The notes beneath the pieces were generated by a model. That model was not told where the DNA came from. It saw only the letters and a program-made list of their open reading frames with translations, and did not search any database. The translations under genes and the position numbers were made by a program. A DNA stretch of 6,102 nt from Methanosarcinales archaeon (GTDB lineage Archaea > Halobacteriota > Methanosarcinia > Methanosarcinales > Methanogasteraceae). Where the stretch lies: NCBI GenBank assembly GCA_030672605.1, contig DAOVGE010000016.1, forward strand, positions 1-6,102, given 5' to 3'. Position 1 is the first letter of the stretch; every line of letters begins with the position of its first letter. Shown piece after piece: positions 1 through 4,748 of this stretch.

Positions 1-252
1 CAGACCATAAGTTGAAAACGTTGTGAACGAGCCAAGGATTCCGATAAACGCAAACGTCCGGAAATCGGAAGAGATGGTAGTTTTTTCAGATAATCCCCAG
101 AGAATACCGATCGCAAAAGCACCGAGGAGATTTACGCATAAGGTGCCCCATGGAAAACCACTGCCCAGATATTTGTAAGCCACACCTGATGTAGCATACC
201 TAAGTAGAGCGCCGATGGCACCGCCAATAGCGATGAACAAAAGCTTTGACAT
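1..252 (-). CDS. crcB: CrcB/Fluc family fluoride channel, N-terminal part (cut by window edge)
   Basis: This gene encodes a small membrane channel that exports fluoride ions; family members work as antiparallel dimers in the cytoplasmic membrane. Translating the minus strand from the ATG at 252 gives 84 residues with no stop before the window edge; the family is usually about 120-130 residues. Family signatures are visible: GGAIGALLRY at residues 10-19, FPWGTLCVNLLG at 33-44 including the conserved pore-region Asn41, and GSFTTFSTYG at 74-83, which carries the phenylalanine/threonine track of the fluoride path. The first, second and start of the third membrane helices are present. The start is supported by GGAG about 8 bases upstream; an ATG 13 bases further upstream is out of frame. 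I see no fluoride riboswitch in front of it. The family call is firm; the missing C-terminus lies outside the window. Confidence 0.93.
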   Translation of the reverse strand, partial: MSKLLFIAIGGAIGALLRYATSGVAYKYLGSGFPWGTLCVNLLGAFAIGILWGLSEKTTISSDFRTFAFIGILGSFTTFSTYGL

Positions 253-367
253 CGATTTTCTCCATTTTCAGTCTTTTGGTAGGGCAAATTCCCACACCTG
301 TGCTTTCACTGATTTTTTGGGGGGAAATTGTATGTACTTGCGCATCCGATTTTTGTACCGTTGTGAT

Positions 368-378
368 CTATAAATATT
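368..378 (-). promoter_or_regulatory. Possible TATA box for crcB
   Basis: On the minus strand this reads AATATTTATAG, preceded by an A-rich stretch (GAAAAA) that could act as a BRE. A start about 25 bases downstream would give a leader of roughly 90 bases ahead of the crcB ATG at 252. It is the best TATA-like match upstream of the gene, but the call rests on sequence similarity alone. Confidence 0.35.
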
Positions 379-443
379 TTTCAGATGACTTAACAATGTC
401 CTCTGGTGTCAGCCAACCCCGCAAAAACACATCACTCACGCGA

Positions 444-740
444 TTATCCCGGACCTCTGCTCAAACTCAAATTTGCGAGCTTCAGGAGCGCCTGGGTTGC
501 GAGAACCGGGACTGCAAGCATCAGAACGAGTGTAGAGAAGACCACGTCAACGCCGATCCCTGCAAGGCATGCAGCCATCCCATACCATCTTCGCCATCGC
601 GCAGGTATCCCCATTCCTGAACGTTGGATTGAGACCACGCAATCTCGATTCCGGAATCGTTCCCGTCTCAACAAGTCCCATTGCCGCTGCGATGGACGTG
701 CCTGTTGAATGGTATCGCGCCTACGTTCGTTGTTCACCCA
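444..740 (-). pseudogene. Possible decayed 3' end of a membrane-protein gene
   Basis: This stretch between crcB and the PepSY gene has no intact gene with a ribosome binding site, but two minus-strand frames look coding-like and lie end to end. One frame, about 715 down to 570, reads TGTSIAAAMGLVETGTIPES and then GLNPTFRNGD. A second, about 570 down to the stop at 444-446, reads MAACLAGIGVDVVFSTLVLM followed by LAVPVLATQALLKLANLS, a convincing transmembrane helix. A single frameshift near 560-580 would join them. No start codon with a ribosome binding site is seen and I do not recognise the family. It may be the remnant C-terminus of a membrane protein, or chance. Plus-strand reading frames across the same bases look like shadows. 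Confidence 0.3.
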
Positions 741-812
741 ACAGCAGGTATGCGGTTCGCTTCGGAACTTCAAAAACGTGTAAAAAGATATTATCAGGAC
801 AATTACAGTTTT

Positions 813-864
813 ATTCGATGTTTGTAATAATGTTCTATGATTGAACTACGAGTTATTTAAAGAA
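813..864 (+). promoter_or_regulatory. Promoter/operator element, copy 1 of 3 (upstream of the PepSY gene)
   Basis: This is the first of three 52-base elements that align without gaps (others at 1338-1389 and 3278-3329). It contains the imperfect palindrome GTTCTATGATTGAAC at 832-846, symmetric as GTTCnATnATnGAAC. Six bases later comes TTATTTAAAG at 853-862, a plausible archaeal TATA box. A start about 25 bases downstream, near 883, gives a leader of roughly 29 bases that includes the GGAGGTG ribosome binding site at 898-904. Over the 36-base core (829-864) it differs from copy 2 at one position and from copy 3 at two. The palindrome position suggests an operator or activator site; the binding protein is unknown. 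Confidence 0.7.
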
Positions 865-911
865 CATCGATTAAACAACGTTTTATCAAATAAAAAAGGA
901 GGTGAGAAAAA

Positions 912-1199
912 ATGCAAAAATGGCTGATCGCCGGAGGAATCGGCGGCGTGCTGGTTGCGGCACTGCTATTGGGCAGTATCGTGATGCCCGCCTTCGCCCA
1001 TGACACGTCAGCCCGGCACGATGCCACCATCACACCGGAACAGGCAAAAGCGGCGGCTCTAAAGGATAATCCCGATGCGACCGTTACCGAGGTAGAACTT
1101 GAGAACGAGAACGGAGTATTGGTCTACGACGTCGAAATGAGCAACGGCATGGATGTGGAAGTAGATGCTAGTACCGGCGTGGTGTTACACGGGCGATGA
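912..1199 (+). CDS. Small secreted PepSY-domain protein
   Basis: This encodes a 95-residue exported protein. Residues 1-29 form a signal peptide: a short basic start, the hydrophobic run GGVLVAALLLGSIVM, and an AFA-H cleavage site. Residues about 38-92 match a single PepSY domain: ITPEQAKAAAL, then NPDATVTEVELENENGVLVY, then a strand pair ending VDASTGVVL. PepSY domains are known from protease propeptides and small cell-surface proteins, where inhibitory or binding roles are proposed; the partner here is not evident. The ATG at 912 follows GGAGGTG at 898-904. A promoter lies at 813-864 and a terminator hairpin follows at 1219-1253. The 3' end is odd: the stop at 1197 comes just before bases that would encode an acidic DEDED tail in the next frame, so a one-base indel in the GGG run at 1191-1193 may have shortened it. 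Confidence 0.85.
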   Translation: MQKWLIAGGIGGVLVAALLLGSIVMPAFAHDTSARHDATITPEQAKAAALKDNPDATVTEVELENENGVLVYDVEMSNGMDVEVDASTGVVLHGR

Positions 1200-1218
1200 A
1201 GACGAAGACTGAAATGAT

Positions 1219-1253
1219 GGGGCTCACACACTGAAAGCCCCCTCTCTTTTTTT
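1219..1253 (+). terminator. Hairpin plus T7 terminator after the PepSY gene
   Basis: GGGGCT at 1219-1224 pairs with AGCCCC at 1236-1241, leaving an 11-base loop, and a run of seven T lies at 1247-1253. A related hairpin with a different but still paired stem follows the lipoprotein gene at 3157-3192, which supports the RNA structure being real. Archaeal termination mainly needs the U-run, so the hairpin could also serve transcript stability. Confidence 0.65.
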
Positions 1254-1282
1254 GGTGGTATGGTTAATACCTTATGTTATAA

Positions 1283-1290
1283 TTTATATA
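1283..1290 (+). promoter_or_regulatory. Second TATA-like box shared by both duplicated blocks
   Basis: TTTATATA matches the archaeal TATA consensus and sits in a conserved stretch also present at 3222-3229. It lies 95 bases upstream of the TATA-like box at 1378. If used, transcription would start near 1310 and the palindrome at 1357-1371 would lie within the transcribed region, where a bound protein could act as a roadblock. It may instead just be conserved AT-rich spacer. Confidence 0.3.
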
Positions 1291-1337
1291 TTTAAGAAAA
1301 TACCATATTATATGTACTTTTTTCCTGTTTGTCGTTC

Positions 1338-1389
1338 ATTCGATGATTGTACTAATGTTCTATGATTGAACTATGAGTTATTTAAAGAA
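1338..1389 (+). promoter_or_regulatory. Promoter/operator element, copy 2 of 3 (upstream of leader ORF and lipoprotein)
   Basis: The palindrome GTTCTATGATTGAAC lies at 1357-1371 and the TATA-like TTATTTAAAG at 1378-1387, with the same 6-base gap as in copies 1 and 3. The predicted start is near 1405, leaving about 28 bases to the ATG at 1433 with AAAGGAGGTG in between. It should drive the 72-codon leader ORF and the lipoprotein gene as one transcript. Confidence 0.7.
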
Positions 1390-1432
1390 TAGCTGGATAA
1401 TACATTAAATAGCACTAAAAGGAGGTGCTAAC

Positions 1433-1651
1433 ATGGTAAGAGAAACAGAAGAAAGAATATATGGGATGCCGATGGCGTTTGCTCGCGGCATCAGCACAAT
1501 CGGTGTATCCGCAGCAGTTACAACTGCAAACCCTTCGGCTTCGTCCGGAAGGGTTTCTGGTACACCGGATGGAACTGCAAACGTGTGCGTTGCAGAAGAG
1601 TCAGCGCAATTGGATCCTTCTGCCACATTTCCAGGAGGTGGATTGCAATGA
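1433..1651 (+). CDS. 72-residue leader ORF overlapping the lipoprotein start
   Basis: The ATG at 1433 has the textbook ribosome binding site AAAGGAGGTG, and the ORF runs to a TGA at 1649-1651 that overlaps the lipoprotein ATG at 1648 as ATGA, the usual layout for translational coupling. The product begins MVRETEERIYGMPMAFARGI and ends ATFPGGGLQ; the rest is rich in Ser, Thr, Ala and Gly. It has no signal peptide, membrane helix or domain that I recognise. Its DNA contains two hairpins (1528-1556 and 1575-1595), so it may be a translated leader that tunes the lipoprotein rather than a functional protein. The start region is homologous to the nine-codon ORF at 3372-3401 in the duplicated block. 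Translation is likely; a protein function is doubtful. Confidence 0.5.
   Translation: MVRETEERIYGMPMAFARGISTIGVSAAVTTANPSASSGRVSGTPDGTANVCVAEESAQLDPSATFPGGGLQ
1528..1556 (+). promoter_or_regulatory. Strong hairpin inside the lipoprotein leader
   Basis: AAACCCTTC at 1528-1536 pairs with GAAGGGTTT at 1548-1556; GG at 1537-1538 can extend the stem with CC at 1545-1546, leaving one bulged G and a CTTCGT loop. No T-run follows, so it is not an obvious terminator. A regulatory role in the leader RNA is inference. Confidence 0.4.
1575..1595 (+). promoter_or_regulatory. Second leader hairpin
   Basis: CTGCAAACG at 1575-1583 pairs with CGTTGCAG at 1588-1595 with one bulged A and a TGTG loop. The 10-mer AACTGCAAAC occurs both here (1573-1582) and at 1522-1531 just before the first hairpin, so alternative pairings of the leader are possible. 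Confidence 0.3.
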
Positions 1652-3138
1652 GACGAATGAGAACAATGAGTTTTCTGTTGATATTGCTGCTGGTGGGTTC
1701 GGCAGCATTATCCGGTTGCACAAACTCCGATAAAGATGCCGGCTTGCAACGGATTCAGGCAGACCTTCAGACTACGTTGGATCCGACTGTTGATACTGCG
1801 ACTGGCGAATATTCGGGCGGGATTTCCCTCCCGATCGCACCGGAGAGCGAACGGGTCGATCTATACGAGCCCTCGTTCTCAGACCCCACCAACGTGACCA
1901 ACCCACTCCTCCCCGTAAGCGAGCTTGACCAGATCATCCTGCTCGGCGAGGAGGAGGGTCTCCCATTGCGGGTCGTGGCTACCCTGCTCCCTGAGACCAA
2001 GACCATTGAATGGAACGGTCAACAGGTCGAGACGCTTGAATCCCAGTACGTGGCGTATCTCGACGGACGCATTGCAGAGGTCGCGCTCGACTGGTACGCC
2101 CAGGACGACAACGGATCTGTCTGGTACTTCGGTGAGGACGTCTTCAACTACGAAGACGGCGTCATCGCCGACAACGAGGGCACATGGCTCGCAGGCAAGG
2201 ACGGTCCGGTCGCAATGATCATGCCTAACGACCCCCAGGTAGGAGACGTTTACCTACCCGAGAATATCCCTGGCATTGTCTTCGAAGAAGTCACTGTCAA
2301 GTCCATCAACGAGGTGATGCACGGACCGCGAGGGCATGTCAACGGCTCAATCATTGTAGAGGAGCTTCATATGGACGGTACCTACGAGGACAAGATCTTC
2401 GCGCCCGGCTATGGTGAGTTCCTTGTATGCGTCGAAGGCGAACTCGAAGCCGTTGCGCTCGCTGTACCCACCGACGCACTCCCGGGTCCAACACCTGCCG
2501 AGCTTGTGATCCTCTCGACCGGCGCAGCAGATATCTTCAACGCAGCCCACTCAGAAGACTGGGGCGCGGCGTCGGAGAGCGTCGATGCGATGATTGCTGC
2601 ATGGGACACGTATCAAGCAGGAGACGTGCCCGGAATGCTCGACGCCCGGATGAGTAGTGCTCTCGTCGTACTCGTCGCATCTGTCGACGCCCGCCAACCG
2701 GAAGAGGCACGCCAGGCTGCTATTGATGTTGCTCGCGCATGCCTCGATCTCCAGCTACAGTATCGCCCCCCTGCCGAGATCGACCTCGCCCGCTTTGACC
2801 TCTGGGTTTGCCAGCTCATAATTGACGTAGCAGCCGACGACCCGGGCGCGGTCGCAGGCGATGCCGCCAACCTCAAGTGGATCTGGGATCGATTCGCACA
2901 CACGCTCGACAGTTCCGATGTCAATCGAATTAGTATTCAACCCGGACCGGGCAGTAAGCTGAGTAGGGGATGGTGCGACAGTTCCGATATCAGTCGGATC
3001 GACACCCAACTCGACGACCTCCGTACCGCAGCCGATTCCGGTGATCTCGTCGCAGCAGCCGACCGCGCCGCGAAACTCCGGGACGCTCTCGCCGGACTCG
3101 AAGTCGAGGATGGAGACGATGGTGAAGACGAAGACTGA
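1648..3138 (+). CDS. Exported lipoprotein with N-terminal beta-type domain and helical C-terminal domain
   Basis: This 496-residue protein starts at the ATG at 1648, seven bases after AGGAGGTG at 1633-1640; a GTG 63 bases upstream is in frame but has no such site. Residues 1-23 are a lipoprotein signal with lipobox LSGC, so Cys24 would be lipidated and the protein held at the outer face of the membrane. Residues about 75-275 form a strand-rich domain with conserved-looking stretches TNVTNPLLPV, SQYVAYLDGRIAEVALDWYA, VWYFGEDVFNYEDG, AMIMPNDPQVGDVY and DKIFAPGYGEF. I recall this pattern from bacterial (actinobacterial/Chloroflexi-type) exported proteins of unknown function. Residues about 290-480 are helical (PEEARQAAIDVARACLDLQL, YRPPAEIDLARFDLW) and the tail is acidic (GDDGEDED). 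A 23-residue in-frame repeat interrupts the C-terminal domain at 421-466. The gene is GC-richer than the genes downstream. No catalytic motif is evident; a ligand- or metal-binding surface role is only a guess. Confidence 0.85.
   Translation: MRRMRTMSFLLILLLVGSAALSGCTNSDKDAGLQRIQADLQTTLDPTVDTATGEYSGGISLPIAPESERVDLYEPSFSDPTNVTNPLLPVSELDQIILLGEEEGLPLRVVATLLPETKTIEWNGQQVETLESQYVAYLDGRIAEVALDWYAQDDNGSVWYFGEDVFNYEDGVIADNEGTWLAGKDGPVAMIMPNDPQVGDVYLPENIPGIVFEEVTVKSINEVMHGPRGHVNGSIIVEELHMDGTYEDKIFAPGYGEFLVCVEGELEAVALAVPTDALPGPTPAELVILSTGAADIFNAAHSEDWGAASESVDAMIAAWDTYQAGDVPGMLDARMSSALVVLVASVDARQPEEARQAAIDVARACLDLQLQYRPPAEIDLARFDLWVCQLIIDVAADDPGAVAGDAANLKWIWDRFAHTLDSSDVNRISIQPGPGSKLSRGWCDSSDISRIDTQLDDLRTAADSGDLVAAADRAAKLRDALAGLEVEDGDDGEDED
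2907..3012 (+). repeat. In-frame 69-bp partial duplication inside the lipoprotein gene
   Basis: CGACAGTTCCGAT occurs at 2907-2919 and again at 2976-2988, and similarity continues for about 35 bases after each. The spacing of 69 bases is exactly 23 codons. The protein reads DSSDVNRI at residues 421-428 and DSSDISRI at 444-451, with an unrelated-looking SIQPGPGSKLSRGWC between them. Confidence 0.65.
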
Positions 3139-3156
3139 ACGATGACCAATGACTAA

Positions 3157-3192
3157 TGGGGGCTCAAACACTGAACGCCCCCATCTTTTTTT
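3157..3192 (+). terminator. Hairpin plus T7 terminator after the lipoprotein gene
   Basis: TGGGGGC at 3157-3163 pairs with GCCCCCA at 3177-3183, followed by seven T at 3186-3192. The stem differs from the one at 1219-1241 (GGGGCT/AGCCCC) on both sides in a way that keeps pairing. Confidence 0.7.
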
Positions 3193-3277
3193 GGTAACAT
3201 GGTTAATATATCATGTTATAATTTATATATTTGACAAAAATATCTTCTTCCTTGATCTTTTCTCCTGCTGGGCGTTC

Positions 3278-3329
3278 ATTCGACGATTGTACTAATGTTC
3301 TATGACTGAACTACAAGTTATTTAAAGAA
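3278..3329 (+). promoter_or_regulatory. Promoter/operator element, copy 3 of 3 (upstream of the membrane-protein genes)
   Basis: GTTCTATGACTGAAC lies at 3297-3311, with one change that weakens the inner symmetry, and the TATA-like TTATTTAAAG at 3318-3327. The predicted start near 3345 gives a leader of about 75 bases to the ATG at 3421, containing the nine-codon ORF at 3372-3401. The element would place the first membrane-protein gene, and perhaps the regulator further down, under the same control as the surface proteins. Confidence 0.65.
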
Positions 3330-3371
3330 TGGTTGGACAATCTCTTAATAGCCTTAAAATGGGGCGCCAAC

Positions 3372-3401
3372 ATGGTAAAAAAAGAAATAATTAATAAATA
3401 A
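3372..3401 (+). other. Nine-codon ORF in the leader (MVKKEIINK)
   Basis: The ATG at 3372 is the counterpart of the ATG at 1433 in the duplicated block, but the upstream site has lost its GGAGG core and the frame ends at TAA 3399-3401. It is more likely the remnant of the duplicated start than a functional peptide, though it precedes the gene at 3421 by only 19 bases. Confidence 0.4.
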
Positions 3402-3420
3402 AGAACGGTGAAATAACATT

Positions 3421-3690
3421 ATGAAACTGACTGATGAAAACAAAGTATCGATATTGGCTGCGCTTAGTCTCTTTTGTATTGTTGTGGTACTCAAGGATGT
3501 CCTGCATGTCAAATCAGATAATATAGTGCATATTATAATTATCTATTCTGGTTGCTACTGGGTGTTTGGTTTTTTCTCTCATAGCGAAAAAGAAGAAGCG
3601 AAAGGATCAAAATGGAATAATCCGTTATACTGGCGCATCTTGATCATCGTTTTAATTACATTAGCTACTATAGCGTTGTATGCAATATGA
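3421..3690 (+). CDS. Small three-helix membrane protein of unknown function
   Basis: The product is 89 residues with three probable membrane helices at about 9-28, 34-52 and 69-88. Helices two and three are separated by a charged loop, HSEKEEAKGSKWNNP. I do not recognise a family. The ATG at 3421 has a modest GGTGA nine bases upstream. Its stop overlaps an ATG at 3687 (ATGA), but the better start of the next gene is at 3822. It is AT-rich like the two genes after it and unlike the lipoprotein gene before it. The third copy of the promoter element lies upstream, which suggests co-regulation with the PepSY protein and lipoprotein. Confidence 0.7.
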   Translation: MKLTDENKVSILAALSLFCIVVVLKDVLHVKSDNIVHIIIIYSGCYWVFGFFSHSEKEEAKGSKWNNPLYWRILIIVLITLATIALYAI

Positions 3691-3745
3691 ACAATGACAC
3701 GGGTTCGCATCTTCAGATATACTCGAAAACGATAACCGATTTAAA

Positions 3746-3771
3746 GACCAATCATGACCAATCCTATATAA
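3746..3771 (+). promoter_or_regulatory. Possible internal promoter with phased direct repeat
   Basis: CTATATAA at 3764-3771 is a good TATA candidate; a start about 25 bases on, near 3793, would leave roughly 29 bases to the ATG at 3822 with GAGGTG in between. Directly upstream GACCAATC occurs twice, at 3746-3753 and 3756-3763, with a 10-base period, so the two sites would face the same side of the helix as expected for a bound protein next to the TATA box. Confidence 0.4.
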
Positions 3772-3821
3772 CGCCGTTACAGGGATTCACATTGAAAAGT
3801 AGTTTCATGAGGTGGATAAAA

Positions 3822-4193
3822 ATGATCAACAAAAGCGATGCAGCACTATTCATCATTCTATTTTTATCTCTGATATTAGTATCATCACCATCGGCTTTTG
3901 CATACGAAGAAGATGATATAATAATCTATCCGGGAATAGAGGCAGATGATCTCGTAACATTTTGCAGCAGTATTCTGGCATCAGTTCTCTTCGTTATTAC
4001 ACTGATAGCATATAAGAGAGATAAACGAAAAAGATTATTGTACGTCAGCATAGCATTCTTCTTGTTTGCTGTGAAAGGATTCTTGTCGACAGCAGAGATG
4101 TTTTTTCCGCAGGCTGGCTGGACTGACTTGATCGCATCACTGCTTGACTTTGCAATCCTTTCAAGCTTTTTTGCGGGATTATTAAAAAAATGA
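3822..4193 (+). CDS. Small membrane protein with signal peptide, adjacent to regulator
   Basis: I place the start at the ATG at 3822, seven bases after GAGGTG at 3809-3814, giving 123 residues. The same frame is open back to an ATG at 3687, but that adds 45 hydrophilic residues before the signal peptide and has only the ATGA overlap to support it. Residues 1-27 look like a signal peptide ending SPSAFA; a short acidic outer segment (YEEDDIIIYPGIEADD) follows, then three membrane helices at about 46-63, 71-88 and 103-121. The basic loop YKRDKRKR between the first two of these should be cytoplasmic. Archaeal genomes often carry small proteins of this shape beside winged-helix regulators, so a sensor or partner for the next gene is plausible but not shown. 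Three bases separate its stop from the GTG/ATG region of that gene. Confidence 0.75.
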   Translation: MINKSDAALFIILFLSLILVSSPSAFAYEEDDIIIYPGIEADDLVTFCSSILASVLFVITLIAYKRDKRKRLLYVSIAFFLFAVKGFLSTAEMFFPQAGWTDLIASLLDFAILSSFFAGLLKK

Positions 4194-4202
4194 GGGGTGA
4201 AA

Positions 4203-4748
4203 ATGTCCCCGGTCATCTTAGATGAAAAAAGGGAAAAAACGCTTGAATTAGATGTTAGAAGAAAAATATATGAAATTGTGAAAAAATTTGCGGGTTGCCA
4301 TTTCAGGGAGATTGAAAGAAAAAGCGGATTATCAACAGGATCTGTGAGCTACCATTTACATTATTTAGCAAGACATGGTCTTATTAAAGAAGAAAAAGAA
4401 GGCAATAAGTCACACTATTTCCCTGTAGGCTTCAAATCAAAAAATATCAAATTATTGGTATTACTGAGGCAAAAGAGCGTCAGAGAAATCCTATTATTCA
4501 TATTAACTCATGATAATTGTGGTCATAAAGAGATAGTGCAATCCGTTGGTTTATCCCCCTCTACAGTGTCCTGGCATCTGAAAAAATTGGAAGAGAATAA
4601 CATAGTGGAGTTTACCAAACACGGAAGAAAAACCTCCTACCACGTCTTAATCGATGAAGAAGAGATCATACACCTGCTGATAACATACAAAAAGAGCTTT
4701 TTAGATACGATGGTTGATAGAGTAATCGAGATGTGGGAAATTGATTAA
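4203..4748 (+). CDS. Transcriptional regulator with two winged helix-turn-helix domains (COG3398-like)
   Basis: This is a DNA-binding regulator of 181 residues. The first winged helix spans about 15-75, with recognition helix STGSVSYHLHYLARHG at 45-59 and wing EGNKSHYFPV. The second spans about 90-150, with recognition helix SPSTVSWHLKKLEENN at 118-133 and wing HGRKTSYHVL. A helical tail (150-181) may serve dimerisation. Tandem ArsR/MarR-like winged helices of this size are typical of the archaeal COG3398 group. I chose the ATG at 4203, preceded by GAGGGGTG at 4192-4199; a GTG at 4197 overlaps that site and would add two residues. It follows the membrane-protein gene by nine bases and is probably co-transcribed. 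No effector-binding domain is visible, so the signal may come through the membrane neighbour. It is the natural candidate to bind the three shared palindromes, which is inference. Confidence 0.88.
   Translation: MSPVILDEKREKTLELDVRRKIYEIVKKFAGCHFREIERKSGLSTGSVSYHLHYLARHGLIKEEKEGNKSHYFPVGFKSKNIKLLVLLRQKSVREILLFILTHDNCGHKEIVQSVGLSPSTVSWHLKKLEENNIVEFTKHGRKTSYHVLIDEEEIIHLLITYKKSFLDTMVDRVIEMWEID

Larger units (their letters stand above)
1197..1437 (+). repeat. Duplicated intergenic block, copy A
   Basis: From the stop of the PepSY gene to just past the next ATG, this block is recognisably homologous to 3123-3378. Shared segments in order are: 16 identical bases (TGAAGACGAAGACTGA), the GC hairpin and T7 run, ATGGTTAATA, an AT-rich stretch containing TTATAATTTATATATTT, the 52-base promoter element, and ACATGGTAA at the start codon. 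Lengths differ slightly because of small indels. It is a segmental duplication carrying terminator, promoter and translation start; which copy is ancestral is not clear. Confidence 0.75.
3123..3378 (+). repeat. Duplicated intergenic block, copy B
   Basis: This is the partner of 1197-1437. It begins inside the last codons of the lipoprotein gene, carries the terminator hairpin, the conserved AT-rich stretch with TTTATATA at 3222-3229 and the third promoter element, and ends at ACATGGTAA. In this copy the ribosome binding site has drifted to ATGGGGCGCC and the ORF that follows the ATG at 3372 stops after nine codons. Confidence 0.75.

Noticed and set aside
253..367. Fluoride riboswitch ahead of crcB
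   Set aside because: I looked for the crcB RNA motif on the minus strand and did not see its conserved pseudoknot elements.
246..844. Several plus-strand open frames between crcB and the PepSY gene
   Set aside because: They overlap each other in different frames, lack ribosome binding sites and have low-complexity or Arg/Ser/His-rich composition unlike real proteins.
1405..3171. Minus-strand and off-frame open frames across the lipoprotein gene
   Set aside because: They are shadows of the GC-rich lipoprotein reading frame; none has its own ribosome binding site or recognisable domain.
3687..3821. Upstream start at 3687 for the second membrane protein
   Set aside because: It would put 45 hydrophilic residues before a clear signal peptide, whereas the ATG at 3822 has GAGGTG at the right distance. 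Coupling through the ATGA overlap remains possible but is less likely.
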